A stretch of DNA of 64,000 nucleotides from Amphiduros pacificus (GCA_949316495.1 OX439010.1:20651766-20715765), one strand, 5' to 3'; positions 36,541 through 50,895 are shown, counted from the first letter of the stretch. Notes: generated from the sequence alone by a model not told the origin. Numbers and translations are program-made.

Positions 36541-37857
36541 TAATAGAGATGAGACGGTTGCAACCATGGTTATATTATTTATAGAGTATATATAAAATGA
36601 ATACGTATTGTTTTATTGTATTTGATAGTCCTTACCATAATATGGGTATTGAAAATAATTTTTGTTTTTATATGTATACTGACAGACATCTCTTGATGAA
36701 TTGTCTGTTACTAAGGGTAAAATGGTGACCATTCTTCCTCTCTGAATACCAACCATTTATCAAATAATCTTGGTTATCACCTGAAAATGCTAAGCTTTCC
36801 TCATCCAACCATTCACTTGCATATTTTTTATCTTATATCACTATTGAAAATATTGTTGTTACCTCAATATATTTACCGAACTCAATATATAAGTTAAGAT
36901 ATTGATAATAATAACATCAAAATTTCTTTACTCAAACATATTTATAGCAATTTTTGCTCGTACATATATTTATCCTGATACATGTATTGGTATCATAATA
37001 ATATCATTATAGTATTTAATTTTCAAAAGCAGAAATTTTCATTCAAGAAAGGAATGCTTTCAGTGTTTAAATGATATTTTCTAGGTTAACAAATAACAAG
37101 TCATTTGAGCAAATCTGTCCATACATTTTCCCAGTGAAGCTGCTGCTGTATTTTATTTCTATACATATTTTATTGTCAAAGATTAGGAATCTTGTTTGAA
37201 ATGATCTTTTCCTGCGGGTATAATCAGAAGTTCTAATATACCCAAGATGCATAATGCTTGATATTTATGTTGAAAGCATTCTTCACCGTTATCCGTTTAA
37301 TATGACTCTTGTTCCTTGTCAGTGATAAGAAATACCATAAATCAGATTGATTATTAAAGTATTGTTTTTTATGCAGGGTCATTTCTTATCAAGGTACAGA
37401 CCATGATAAAGGTTTCACATTCAAAAGAAAAGGGAACTTAACACCAAAATTACCCTATTTATCAATGTGATAGTCTTAAGAACTTGACTTTTGTATCCAC
37501 TTAATTCAAAGATGTGACCCTAAATAGCATTTGTTACAGCCTAAATTTTGACCCTTGTAATTCAAGATAAATTATTAAAGAAATTATGAAATAATACTTT
37601 TTAAAAAAAAGAAATAGAGACATCTGTATTGAAAACTGCAAAAGATTAGAAGTCATCACATTGGTCAAAAATCATTTTGATAAGATATTTTTGTAATCAA
37701 ATTGAATATTGTTTTTTTTTTCATATGCTATACTTGTTACACTGTAGTTACACACTAGTCCTGAGTGGGAAGATACAGATCATGCCGTGAGAATATATCT
37801 GTTTGTATTCGTATGTTGGCATGGTAGAGTCATCCCTCATTGCACTCTCCCATCTCT

Positions 37858-37924
37858 GTCTCTCTGTCTCTCTCTCTGTCTCTCTCTCTGTCTCTCTCTC
37901 TGTCTCTCTCTCTCTGTCTCTCTG

Positions 37925-37971
<47 letters not shown>

Positions 37972-37975
37972 GTCT
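37858..37975. repeat. (TC)n / (TCTCTG)n microsatellite
   Basis: Continuous CT-rich simple repeat. Open frames across it are artefacts. Confidence 0.9.
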
Positions 37976-39318
37976 CTGGCATGGGCATGTTCATATAATT
38001 ATTATAACTTCACAGGTCATCCATTCAGTTTCAAATGAGTCTTAAGCAATTAGAATATAACTTTATTGCTATGTTCTTCATACATTCAGTCATGATAACT
38101 TGTCATGATAACTTGTCATGATAACTTGTCATGATGCTTGCTTTGTATCCATCATGGCATTACGTGATGAAGTAATTATCGTCGTTCATCTGAACAATCT
38201 TTGGACTTGAGCAAGAATCAGTGAAACTTAAGATCAATAAGGTCATATATATAATTTAATGCTGTGACCTTTGAACTTGACAATGTGAAAACTACAAATA
38301 TGTGAGAAGATAGTAGAGGCAGATCATCATGCCAGTTATCTCTTAAACATATAGATGTTTGGTGACGTTTAACGATGGAGGTGGTCTGGGTTAAGTTCAT
38401 GTATCCTCCATTAATGTCAGCGCTACATATCAGCACAGCGACTACTGCCAAAAACTCAATTGATATACGTAGGGTACTTATTGATATATAGGAGTCGCAT
38501 TCCCACAAAGCAAATGTAACAATTGCTGGCGGAGTGTGTGAAGGGAATTGCAAATTGAGCCGCACAAGGGAATGGAGTGGTGTGGACGGGCAGAACATTG
38601 GGCAAAAATCAATCTGCGATGCCAAACTGCAGGCAAATTGCCAAGCCTGGATTACACAGCTCGGACCCAGTCTCTATAGGATTGAGATAAATTGGAATAA
38701 AGACACTTGATATATCCCCTTTTATCTCACAGGGCTGACCCTTTAAAGTGGAACAAATAATGAAAATCACCATACAACATGTTGAAGCTTAGACATGATT
38801 GGGTGAGGTTAACAACAGCTTTATATCTGATCAAATGTCTAGGAAACTGGAGCATTTCAAGGAAAAATTGTCAGCTTAGATTTTTGGATATATTTTTTTT
38901 TGGTTAAAATCATCATAGCAAAATGACATTCTCTCCTATATGAACCTTTATTTATGATGTGAGGGTTCATACAGAACAAGAGGAGGGGGTCTCTAACTTT
39001 GTCAACATAACACAGTTTAAAAACAAAGAAACCCTGGCCCTGTTGTCTCAGATTACGAGATTAATTTAAGAGATTAACATTTGTGATTGAAAATAGGGAT
39101 AGTTTATCAACAGTTGTAATGTGACAAGCTTCTCCATTCCCATGAATCGGTGATCTATTGTGACATCTTGGATCATATAATAATCGAATGGTGTTGTGTG
39201 CTCATAAAATTATCACACCAACATAATCATAAAAATGATGTGTCCTGTTTGTAGGATCATTTTGACGAATATTGCAAATAGAGGAAGGCATGAAATTGAT
39301 ATGGAGAAGTTGATACAA

Positions 39319-39449
<131 letters not shown>

Positions 39450-42400
39450 GATATATTTATTTGAAAAATGTCAACCATGACAATCTCCCCAGAGTCCAAA
39501 TGCTGCCTACACTCGCGCCGTCACAATAGCAAACCTGATGAATGTGAACAGCAAACAGGCTATTATCTCTGAATACACAATTTTATGTGATTAGAAAATG
39601 GTTACCATTGATCAATACATAGTTAAAACAACACAGTTCAGATCAGTGCATAAATGCATAGAAATAACTGCAGATCATATTGGACAGATGGAGTGATTGG
39701 AATGATATATTGTGATGGTGGGTGGATGGTAGTCTATAGCGTAGGTGTTGATGGGAGGAATGCATGAAGCAGGTAGAGATGCCTGTGCCACATGTGCCAC
39801 ATATGGTGGCCCAGTGCATCACAACTCTATGGAGATGCTTCTATTGTGGTGGGGGGGCTTCCTCGTGGGAAACGATTTACATACAACGTGTGATGCCTCA
39901 TTCTTATTGTGCTCTACAATAAGCACAGATATACACATATGTGTACTATTGTGTATAAAAATCCATCCCTCTATAAGCCTGAATGAGCTCTGTTTATTTA
40001 TGATGTGTTGCTATGCCTATTCTATCTGTCGTGTATTGCATTGGCGTGAGATCGGTCTGTCGGGTTTTTTAAAAAGGAAAGTAGAGTTAATTTAGGGCCA
40101 CAATTTTGTTTTTACAAGTATTTTTTGGGGAGGATATCGGATTTGTGGATCTGTGTTGTGAGAGCTGGCAGTCATTATTGTCACTTGTCCTCATCGTTTT
40201 TATTGAACGATTTGGAGTATTTTTGGGCAAAAACAAACAATGATTGAGTGGGAATGTTCCACAATAGAAGGATGGAAATTTGACCTGACAGCTTTCATTT
40301 CAGCCCTGAGTCTGATGTCGGTCATATACATGTACAGGCTGTGAAATCATTTCAGCATTATAATGCAATGAATAGTTTTAACCGCTATGACAGGTTATGT
40401 GCAGTGATATTTCCAAGAACAATACTTCATGCATAATAATACTAAAACGGATAACTATAACACTACAATAAGACACCTTTAACATAAATTGTTTAATCAG
40501 AGATTTCTGTCTTTCATTTCTATCACTGCGTATTGAAGTTATAAAATCTCTTCATAAATGATGTATCAACTGGTTTGAAATTGCTTTTGAGACTAAGCAT
40601 AAATCAAGCATCGCTCATGTTATATGACTGCTAACTCCCCACGTACAGAGTATGGGTTGCACTTCTCAATTTTTATTTGATAGTGGTGAGGATTTACAAT
40701 GAAAAGGCCCTTAAATTTGTCTCTCAGGCCTGAAATTGGGATAACTGATATATTTTTATAAATCAGGAATGTTGCCTATATTTTTCCACATAATGCTCTT
40801 TAAAGGATCATGCAGTATGAAATGTGCTGCCCCCTATTGTCTGGTCAGTATTAATGATCTGGACTTTATCCAAACTGTGTGTTAAAATTAACAGGACTGC
40901 CACCACATTGAATCATTCTGCAGAGTTCAGAATCTTAATACAACTCACAACATGATTTAATTTCATCTTGCTGCTGTCAGTTCTAATATCTAGAAGGAAA
41001 TATACATTAGGTAGGAGTTTATATTAGAAATCTACAATGAATCATCCGAATGAAAAAAAGCTTTTCATTACATTTCTCTGCTAAATTGACAAAGTTTTCA
41101 ACGCATTATTTATCTGAGCTGTACATGTTTGTCTCATATTTGGTTGTTGGATTCCAGCATAACATGTTTGAGGACACTGCGGTCAGATCAGTTTGCCACT
41201 GTGCTCTGATGAAATTGCGAAAGAGACAGTAAGATTTGGTGTTTTAGACCTGTTACCTTGCTAAAACAGACCCTCAGTCTGGGAAAAGGACAAAATGTTC
41301 CTTTCACTACTTAGAGCAATCTATTCTCGGTTAAATGTTACTGTTGCCATGGTAATAATAGCAGGCAGATAGTACTTTACTGATGTAACTTGGCAGATGT
41401 GACTGGCACAGTTCCCCTTAAATTGTTTATTTAATTTATATATATTTTTGACTAACATATATATATATAAATTACTTTGTGTGAACTCTAGCTGCATAAT
41501 ACACATGATATTAAATAATGATATGATGGATTCAGACTGGTCCACTGTACCCTGAAGGCAGAGTTGAGTCAGCTGGGCAGAATGTTAACGCCCAGGTCAT
41601 GGTGACCTTTCTGTACAGTAAAATTAAATGAGCAACAAGTATTCAAACACTAAAATATGTGAGCTTGATATTATGGAAATTGATATTATTGAACATTGGT
41701 CATGTTATAAAGGCTAATTAAGGAGAAAATCCCCACCACAGAAATTATACCCGCTGGGTCAACTACAAATGCTCATTTATCATCATTGAGAGCATGACAG
41801 ATCATGATGTATTGGTGAAATGATGTGAAACTGGGAGGGCCATCATTTGGGGGAAAAAATTTAATGGTTGAGCAATAAACATGATGAAGGAGTTCAGCGA
41901 TAGATGATAACTACGGTGCAATATGATTTAATAGGAAGTGAATAATTAATCTTGTCCTCCTGTCACAGATCATAAATCCTCCCAGTGTCAAGCCTCATAC
42001 AGCCTTATGTGTTGCTGCAATTTTTTATATCTGTATTTTCAGTGTTTTTACATTACAAGCATGACTTCACATTATTAGGCTGTTTTGTAATATTAATATT
42101 TTATGGGATCTTTTTTTTTTGTTTTTCTTCTCTTTAAATCTTAAAAGATGCTAATCAGGACAGATACATATACAAATATCATAAAGATAGTCATTTTATT
42201 TCAGTTATGAACTCATTATTTAAGTTTGCATTTATTTATAAGAAACCAAATATGTTAAATGTTTATGACATTTGTAATAAAGTGACTAGTCTACAGTTTA
42301 AGTCAGTTTGACCTTAGAAGGTTACAGAATATTTTCTGGTCATACCAAATAATCACAGGAAACACAGGTATGCCTTCTTAATGTTGGAAGTAATAATAAA

Positions 42401-44279
42401 TGTATCTGGTCAGTTTAATGTGTAACATAAGAAAACTTGCCTCTCCACTGAATTTGACAATTATGATCATGACAACCACATCTGTAAATAAGTCTGAACA
42501 AAAGACCCAATAATTGATAGAGGCTTTTTGTGAAAATATGTTTCATAGAAATAAATGTGCATGTAAAAATATTTCATTTTTTCGAAAATGTGAGTTAATG
42601 GGAAAATGATTGTGATGATTTGTCATGAGCATGCACATATTCAGGTAATTTAGGTTCAATGAAGGAAGAAAATTGTGGTTGATGACTTCTAATTCCACTG
42701 TGCCACATTGTATTTATGCTGAATTTCAGGCTAAAATAGTTTATTTCAAAGAATCAATACAGAATTTGAGTTGCCAATTTTCAGTGCACACTCTGCTTTA
42801 AACAGAATGTTGTATCATGGCCTCAGACAAGATGTCATTGATATCACTGGCAACAAATAAATGAAATTACTTGGAGAAAGAAATGGTGATATAATGTTGA
42901 AATAGATGGTAATATATTACATACCAATTAATTGCTCCCACTGAGTGATAATTGGGATAGCTAAGCACAAAATAATTTAAATAAATAGCTTTGAATCAAA
43001 ATCACTACCAAAATAATTCATATAGACAATTATTTTAGGTTTAAATGAGGGAAGAGGCCATATTTGATGAATTGCTAAGCAGACTTTATCATGAGGCTGA
43101 GGATAAAGAAGTTGGGAATTTCTATTCATGTAATGAGGTCTTGCTATATTATATTACAGTTTAACAAATTTGATGCGCTGTCACAGGTATTTGCCAATGG
43201 GTAACCTTGAACTAGATTTAAAGGTCAAAGGCCTTGTGTATTGCATTTTCTGGCAGAGACTTCAAGGTCATGCATATTGATATGCATATGGATAACCTTT
43301 AACTACTTCTTAAAGTCTCAGTGTAATTAAATAAGGCATTTCTTTCCCAGAGCTGCTGCCATGATTTGATATTGAATCCACCAGTGATTTCTACTTCAGC
43401 TGTGTAATTAGATAAAACAAGATAAAAATGGTTTGATATGTGTCTTGAGAAGGAAATATGATTGCTATTCATTATTACTTGCCAAGGAAAATTGAGGTAT
43501 ACATGGCACTTGTGATTCTTGCCGAGAAAAGTTTTATGACTGAGTGAACAAATGTTAAAAATAGAAAATCAAAGCTCATTAGAAAAAAAATTAATTGTCA
43601 AAATCTTGTGCATTAGAACTTTCATACTTGAGTTCTAATGCTTTGCTTCTGAGGAAGACATTTGTCAATATAAACAACAAATATTACTAAACTGGGATCA
43701 GCATAGATTGAATACAGAATATTTCCGAACATAGCGATTGATTGGCTTGGGATTATTTTGGTTGTTGATGTAAGATATGTATTGTGTGGGATGCATGATT
43801 AAGTATGCATGAGAAGAACATTGATTGTTATAATAAATATAGCTATTATCATATGACATAATAATTTTAATAAATGAATAAATAATATTATTTCATAAAT
43901 AATTCTAGAGTTGATTTTCATTCCAATTCAATGTGATGTTTGGTCAAGTAAAAAGTTCTCATCGTTTTTGGACAAGGAGATAAAGCCTTTTAATAACAAG
44001 AAAGTCTTTAAAAAAAAAAAAAAGAATTTGTATACAGTTTCCTTTTTGAAAATGATATTTATATTTTCTCATAATTTTGAAGTTGCCTGACTGGCATATA
44101 TTCTACAGTCTGGTCTGTGACACTGACAGCTAGGTCCGTGAACTGCAGGCCCCTCAGAAGAACATATAGCTCCAAAATTATGCGTTGCTCAAATGTGCTC
44201 CCTAGCCACAGACCCCTCATGGATCCGCCGCTGGCTACACTTGTGGGCTGGGTGACGTCAGATATTTACATATTGGCCC

Positions 44280-44368
44280 TCGTCTCCGTTCGATTAGTAA
44301 CAGTCTGTTATTACACAGACTTTATTATAACATAAATTTTCTACAGGTTAAGACCTTTATACAATAAA
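44280..44368. repeat. Dispersed repeat (also at 10353-10445)
   Basis: Same-strand match to 10353-10445, with 'ttattataacataaattt', 'tctacaggt' and 'aagacctttataca'. Confidence 0.55.
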
Positions 44369-45397
44369 ATCAAAAATAGGTAGGACAGTTGTGAGAAGCT
44401 AGACATTTTTTCCATGGTTTGTTCTATCAGCCAAGGTGTGCCATCTGGTGTATGGTTTGTCAGTGAGGGGGCAGCACTGAATGTGATGCCTGTTCCAGAC
44501 ACAACGCTCCAAATCTTTGGTTATCAACCAAAGAAAAAAATACATATTAGTAGATAGGAGATTTATTAATAGATTTCTCAGCTGAAATATATAAAAACCC
44601 TTCTTGTTGTAAAGCTCTGAGAATATCAAAATAAGAAAAATAAGAAGTAAATGTGTAAAATGTAGGCCATATTAAATGTAATGTAAGATAAGGATCCACT
44701 ATTTCTACATTGAGAGCAGGGCATTCATTGCATCGCGGTGAAAAAGAAAAACATTCTGCATGTAAAACCATTTTGCCAAAAAAAGTGTGACAACCTTTTC
44801 TTGGCACGCTGTCAAAAAATAATTTTTCAATTATATGAGGAACATGTGAATTACGTCTATCTATAAGGTTGGTTACAAACCATACTTACTTTTACATCAA
44901 ATTATATACTGCCAAAAACGGTGATGTTATCATATCAGAACACATCCAGAACAGCTGTAGCTAACATTTACACAATATAAATCAGGACAAAAAACCATTG
45001 TTTCACAGATTAAATCCTTTAATGGTACAAACATTGTGTGTCAAGCTTTAAATGTGCGTCATTCATACAAAATCAACAAAGCTGGTCAGGTCTTTGTTTT
45101 ATGAATGGTATTTTTTTTATTGCTTTCAAAATATGAGATCACATTATATGTCCATCTTTACATTGCTTAGAAGGAGATCTACCTTAACATCTCACACCCA
45201 TATTATTCCATTTTTTAATATTTCTGAGCTATTGGAAAGTAACTTCCAGTACCTCGTAGAAATCACTCTGTCCTGAGTCAGTGTGCGTGTGTGTGTGTGT
45301 GTGTGTGTATGTGTTTGTTTTTTTCTCCCTCTATTTTTAAGGTGTGTTTATCCCCTGCAAGTTATATAAAGTTACATAATATCTAGAACAAAGCGGG

Positions 45398-45565
45398 GAA
45401 TGATCCCTTGATCCTTGGTTGCTGTTTACAAAACCTTATATGACATCAGGGGGCATGATTCCTTGATCTTCTGGCTTGAGGGGAATGATCCTTTGATCTT
45501 TGGTACCTGGCTATATAACCATATGTAACATCAGGGTGCATGATTCTTTGATCTTTTGTCTTGCT
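45398..45565. repeat. About 83-bp duplication
   Basis: Two copies of 'gggaatgatcc.ttgatc.ttgg' with 'catcagggggcatgattcc' (45398 and 45480). Non-coding. Confidence 0.65.
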
Positions 45566-45645
45566 GCCAACTGACTAAGTAGGGCAGTCTGATCCTTATC
45601 ACTTACACAGTACTCTATAGTCTATTCTTGCTATTGACCTACATT

Positions 45646-45816
45646 TAAACCAGTGCTACAACTAGCCTCTGACTTAGCTGCTGCTGGTATTGAGGCATTT
45701 AAGCAGCGGCTCACACAGTGTGTCCCCTTCCATGGAAATTTAATGTACAATGAAGCCAGTAACTATCTGGGAAGAAATGACAACATATGTGGTGTTATAC
45801 AAGGCACATAGTGGAT
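45646..45816 (+). mobile_element. Possible LINE ORF2 C-terminal fragment
   Basis: One frame reads LQLASDLAAAGIEAFKQRL, then TQCVPFHGNLMYNEASNYLG, and stops after GVIQGT. The 'xxIEAFKxRL...' pattern resembles the extreme C-terminus of endonuclease/RT LINE proteins. No other part or tail is visible, so this is tentative. Confidence 0.25.
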
Positions 45817-46663
45817 TATGTTGTTATCTGTATTCATGCCACTGGCATGGGGATGGGGCAGGGGTCTTGAAAATTAGGGTCTATGAATTAAATCAGAGAG
45901 CAGAGTGTAAGTGCACTTAACAGCCTGCAGGACAAAGGAAAAGCCCCACATCATTAGGTCAACCAGTGCAATGTATTTAATCCCATATTCATCGTCAAAA
46001 TAAACTGGAAATCCACTCCGAGTGACACCATGCACGATTGACTGTTACCATGGTTACAGTGACATTGACTGTCACTGTCTTGCCTAATCATAATGTCTCT
46101 AAATACAAATCCGTGTGCATTCTTTAACGTCATTTCTTCAAATTTTTACTTGATATCACATGTGATGAGGTGAAATGGTATTTAGAAGAGTCCGAATCAT
46201 GACGTCATGGCTACAAACAGGAAAAAATGCCTTGTAACGTCAGAAGCACCACAACGTTGTGGAGCTTCAGTTTGTTTCTGTTATTCCTATTATTAGACTG
46301 ACCCACTTTCACCGATTGCACAAACCTGTGAACAGGCGAAACGATGGTGAGATCAAGGAAAAACAAAGAATTTTTTTCTGACAAGCCTTGTGTTTGGCAT
46401 TGAAAAAAGAAGTGTGTGGCGTGTTGAAATACTATTGCTGAAGAACGAGTTCTACTGAAGTAATGGGTTAATTATGACGGGCAGTGAGTGGTACTTCTGG
46501 AAACAGTTGATTTCAAGTCTATTTTGATGATGAATATGGGAATAGTACTAAGGAATCTGGCTTTAGCCATGTGTACTATTATTGTTGACACCCCAGATTA
46601 TTGCAGTACCAATTGTGACATTAGTCACAAGGTATCTAGTCTCGCAAGACTTTAATTTTAAAA

Positions 46664-47485
46664 TCAAATGGAATGATCCACAATTAGATCTGGATCATAC
46701 GCTGAAATGTACTGGACCAATGGAGGTGACGTGAAAATGGAATCTGGATCGGAAATAAAGAGAGAACTATTAAGACAATAAGCACTTGTATGCGTCCAAT
46801 CTTGAATATTTTGAATATCTGTGCTGGCATTTGTTGCACTCGGAAGGTGATGTCTGCGGGGTAACGCGATATACATCATCCGCGAAGATGCCAGTGATAC
46901 GCACCTCTCCAGGAACTTCTTTCTGAAATCATGGTAATTCCTGACAAACAAAACAACACAGTCATTCCTGGAAACTAAACTTGATAGGAATCTACTTGCT
47001 TTGAGAAATATGTGTGTATGATGCTGTTTGCTATCTGTTTCTATGGTTACCTTGTGGAATATGATTCGAGGGTAGTTTTTTAATATGTTATTTATGCTTG
47101 AGCTTTTGTTTTCCTTGAATGTATGTAGAATAAGCAGAAACGCTGTGATTTGTAGTTTGTCATCTGCATTGACAACAGAGCGAAGTATTCTTGACAAAGC
47201 TTTATCATTGGATGAGGCGAGTGGTATCACTATCCACAAAGATGTCAAACTCTCAAACGCCACAGTATTGTTTAAAGCGCCGCCTATGGGAGAAATAGTC
47301 ACGTGATTTCTTATCAGAAATGTTTGTGTTGAGCTTGATGTTGCATTTATGACACGAATGTTGTCCACAACAAATGTTTTTTTGGCAGTACTAGATACAC
47401 TGGTGTAGAGTTGTAGGTTTTTAGGATTCTGGCCAATCTTTTTCACGTCAAGATCAATGTTGTTAAAATAAACCGTTTGTAGAAC
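46664..47485 (-). CDS. Gene B (divergent CHPF/CHSY-like), exon 7, last
   Basis: 273 codons after ttgttgcag|GTT, phase 0, ending in TAA. It begins VLQTVYFNNIDLDVKK and includes the start of the C-terminal transferase-like domain (LTSLWIVIPLASSNDK, aligning with the VLLPLA segment of CHPF). The place of the CHSY DVD motif reads CVVLFVRNYHDFRKKFLERC, so the metal-binding acidic pair is gone. The GWGxED block is also absent. The chain ends YDPDLIVDHSI, about where CHSY has the HPIVCDP region, so the last 40-50 residues with conserved cysteines are missing. A non-catalytic role, as proposed for CHPF, is likely. Confidence 0.8.
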   Translation of the reverse strand, partial: VLQTVYFNNIDLDVKKIGQNPKNLQLYTSVSSTAKKTFVVDNIRVINATSSSTQTFLIRNHVTISPIGGALNNTVAFESLTSLWIVIPLASSNDKALSRILRSVVNADDKLQITAFLLILHTFKENKSSSINNILKNYPRIIFHKVTIETDSKQHHTHIFLKASRFLSSLVSRNDCVVLFVRNYHDFRKKFLERCVSLASSRMMYIALPRRHHLPSATNASTDIQNIQDWTHTSAYCLNSSLFISDPDSIFTSPPLVQYISAYDPDLIVDHSI

Positions 47486-48103
47486 CTGCAACAAGAAATA
47501 TACAGGTAAATGCTGTTTATGTCTGACCTTTTTATTTCAAATATATGCCTGGAATTCTGTTTATACATTGTAGAAACTAAATTTGACAGAATTATTAAAA
47601 TCTGTGATATATATAAAAAGTTTGTGATCTTGGTATTGTTTTCTATTATAATCCAGTACCCCTTTGAAAAGGGCTATATCTAGAATATCTAGAATATGAT
47701 TTTCTAACTATTAGTTTTGACAGGAAATCAGGGTTTATTTGGGTTTTCAATGAGGGAGGTTACCGAATTTGCCAATTGGTCTCAAAGTGTGTCAAGGATA
47801 GTTAATGTCATGGAAACCATACAAAATATCATATATGCCTGTGGAATGAGTGGCAAGATAAGCACTATTCATCTAGAAACCTTAAATCCCTCCAAAGACT
47901 ATTTAACTATTTTTTGTTTCTCTTCTTGTGCAGTTTTTCTTTTTCTCGTCCATTTTTCACGATTTTCTCGCCCATTTTTCACGATTTTGATTTTTAGCCT
48001 AACATTTTAACATTTCAACAAATGAACAGATATGTTCCATAACAAACACGGGTATCGGAGACATTTTCTCCAGAGAAACATATCCTGTAGTAATATTAAA
48101 TAC

Positions 48104-48280
48104 CTTGGTAATATCCCGATGACTTATATGGGTAAGATTTTTGTTTGCACACGTTGCTGAGATTCTTCCTTTACTGTCCATTAGCACCATATTATCAGCA
48201 ATCTTAGTGGATTCCATAGCATCCCGCTCGCTCTGATATACACCCAATAAACTATATTTATTCCTCAGATTTTCGATTAC
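48104..48280 (-). CDS. Gene B, exon 6
   Basis: 59 codons between cccttgcag|GTA and AAG|gtattt, phase 0 on both sides. It encodes VIENLRNKYSLLGVYQSERD through HISHRDITK, the linker region between the two transferase-like domains. Similarity to CHPF is weak here. It is supported by splice sites and a continuous frame. Confidence 0.75.
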
Positions 48281-48429
48281 CTGCAAGGGTGAGAAAAATA
48301 CTAATTTAAAAACAAAATATTCATAATATCTTCACTGGACCAATGTCTACATGAAGCAATTAAATTTGAAACATGTAAAACCTGAGAGAAGTGATTAGTG
48401 TTAATCAGTGACAGTTGAATACATTTCTC

Positions 48430-49496
48430 TATCAGATGCTGTAATTATTAGTAGGGAAGGCAGATGCTGTAATTATTGGTAGGGAAGATAGATGCTTTAA
48501 GTATTGGTAGGGAAGATAGATGCTTTAAATATTGGTAGGGAAGATAGATGCTTTAAGTATTGGTAGGGAAGATAGATGCTTTAAGTATTGATAGGGAAGA
48601 TAGATGCTTTAAATATTGGTAGGGAAGATAGATGCTTTAAGTATTGGTAGGGATGATAGATGCTTTAAGTATTGGTAGGGAAGATAGATGCTGTAATTAT
48701 TGGTAGGGAAGATAGATGCTTTAAGTATTGGTAGGGAAGATAGATGCTTTAAGTATTGGTAGGGATGATAGATGCTTTAAGTATTGGTAGGGAAGATAGA
48801 TGCTTTAAATATTGGTAGGGAAGATAGATGCTTTAAATATTGGTAGGGAAGATAGATGCTTTAAATATTGGTAGGGAAGATAGATGCTTTAAGTATTGGT
48901 AGGGATGATCGATGCTGTATAAATTGGTAGGGAAGATCGATGCTGTAAATATTGGTAGGGAAGATAGATGCTGTAAATATTGGTAGGGAAGATAGATGCT
49001 GTAAATATTGGTAGGGAAGATAGATGCTTTAAATATTGGTAGGGAAGACAGATGCTGTAAATATTGGTAGGGAAGATAGATGCTGTAAATATTGGTAGGG
49101 AAGATAGATGCTTTAAATATTGGTAGGGATGATCGATGCTGTATAAATTGGTAGGGAAGATCGATGCTGTAAATATTGGTAGGGAAGATCGATGCTGTAT
49201 AAATTGGTAGGGAAGATCGATGCTGTAAATATTGGTAGGGAAGATAGATGCTGTAAATATTGGTAGGGATGATAGATGCTGTAAATATTGGTAGGGAAGA
49301 TAGATGCTGTAAATATTGGTAGGGAAGATAGATGCTGTAAATATTGGTAGGGAAGATAGATGCTGTAAATATTGGTAGGGAAGATAGATGCTGTAAATAT
49401 TGGTTGGGAAGGCAGATGCTTATATTATTAGTGAGAAGACAGATGCTGTTATCATTAGTGGAAAGATAGATGCTGTAAATATTGGTAGAGGAGGCA
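48430..49496. repeat. 28-bp minisatellite in gene B intron 5 (plus-oriented arm)
   Basis: The unit 'gatagatgctttaaatattg' plus 'gtagggaa' repeats every 28 bp (48603, 48631, 48659), about 38 copies. The unit is the near reverse complement of the array that follows at 49497. The 222-residue minus frame across it is an artefact. Confidence 0.9.
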
Positions 49497-50335
49497 ACCA
49501 ATATAAAGCATCTATATTTTCTACCAATATAAAGCTTCCCTCTTTCCTACCAATATAAAGATTCTCTCCTTCCTACCAATATAAAGCTTCTCTCTTTCCT
49601 ACCAATATAAAGATTCTCTCCTTCCTACCAATATAAAGATTCTCTCCTTCCTACCAATATAAAGATTCTCTCCTTCCTACCAATATAAAGCATCTCTCAT
49701 ACCTACCAATATAAAGCATCTATCTTTTCTACCAATATAAAGATTCTCTCCTTCCTACCAATATAAAGCATCTCTCCTTCCTACCAATATAAAGCATCTA
49801 TCTTTTCTACCAATATAAAGATTCTCTCCTTCCTACCAATATAAAGCATCTCTCCTTCCTACCAATATAAAGCATCTATCTTTTCTACCAATATAAAGCT
49901 TCTCTCTTTCCTACCAATATAAAGCTTCTCTCTTTCCTACTAATATAAAGATTCTCTCCTTCCTACCAATATAAAGCATCTCTCCTTCCTACCAATATAA
50001 AGCTTCTCTCTTTCCTACCAATATAAAGATTCTCTCCTTCCTACCAATATAAAGATTCTCTCCTTCCTACCAATATAAAGATTCTCTCCTTCCTACCAAT
50101 ATAAAGATTCTCTCCTTCCTACCAATATAAAGCATCTCTCCTTCCTACCAATATAAAGCTTCTCTCTTTCCTACCAATATAAAGATTCTCTCCTTCCTAC
50201 CAATATAAAGATTCTCTCCTTCCTACCAATATAAAGCATCTCTCCTTCATACCAATATAAAGCATCTATCTTTTCTACCAATATAAAGCATCTATCTTTT
50301 CTACCAATATAAATATTTTCTCCTTCCTACCAATT
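49497..50335. repeat. 26-bp minisatellite in gene B intron 5 (inverted arm)
   Basis: The unit 'ctaccaatataaagcatc' plus 'tctccttc' repeats every 26 bp, about 31 copies. 'ctaccaatat...aaagcatctatc' is the reverse complement of the 28-bp unit with a 2-bp difference. The two arrays thus meet head to head near 49490. Confidence 0.88.
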
Positions 50336-50355
50336 TTACCAGCCAATCAGCCCAC

Positions 50356-50535
50356 CTGATGTCTCTGTCGAATCATCTGCAGCAGATGGAGGGAGTGCAG
50401 TCTGTACATCATCCAGGGTTGGTAGATTGGGTACACCACAGCTACACTGTCATTGTGCACTTGGGACAGGCATTGTATAGAGTTGAGGGCAAAGGCCTCA
50501 TGGATGTTATCATTGAACCGGTGGTACCAGTCAAT
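50356..50535 (-). CDS. Gene B, exon 5
   Basis: 60 codons between attgtag|ATT and CAG|gtgggc, phase 0 at both ends. It encodes IDWYHRFNDNIHEAFALNSI, QCLSQVHNDSVAVVYPIYQP and WMMYRLHSLHLLQMIRQRHQ. The MYRLHS block matches CHSY/CHPF 'YRLHS/YQLHK' and the following coiled helix. The 5' border is the intron position shared with CHSY1 (after residue 288) and gene C (before VWPGLYH). Confidence 0.85.
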
Positions 50536-50895
50536 CTACAATAAAAATACCTATTTAGACATTGGTATTCATTCTTAGTTTACATTTGCTGTGAATTTGG
50601 ATCACCATTAAATACCAAGCAATCCGTTTACCCCTTTTATATAATGAACCTTCATAAATATAATTTAGTAGTTTATAAGAAACAAAATAAAACTGGAAGG
50701 CTGTTTGAGATATATATGACATTCAAATTACTCAAATAACAGGGCACAGATCTAGGAACAGAACTGATATTTACATATCGCCCTGATGTCAAGGTCAGTC
50801 TCGTTTACGGTTTCAATGCACACAATCAGGCAGCTGAATATGTCATCCTTATGTCTTGGTTATTATGCATGGATGGAATGGTTTGCATACATTAC

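Noticed and set aside
38218-38625. Minus frame of 135 codons
   Set aside because: It starts at TTG, has mixed low-complexity composition, no domain, no splice context and no similarity I recognise.
48833-49501. 222-codon minus frame in the 28-bp array
   Set aside because: It is generated by the minisatellite; stop-free repeats explain it.
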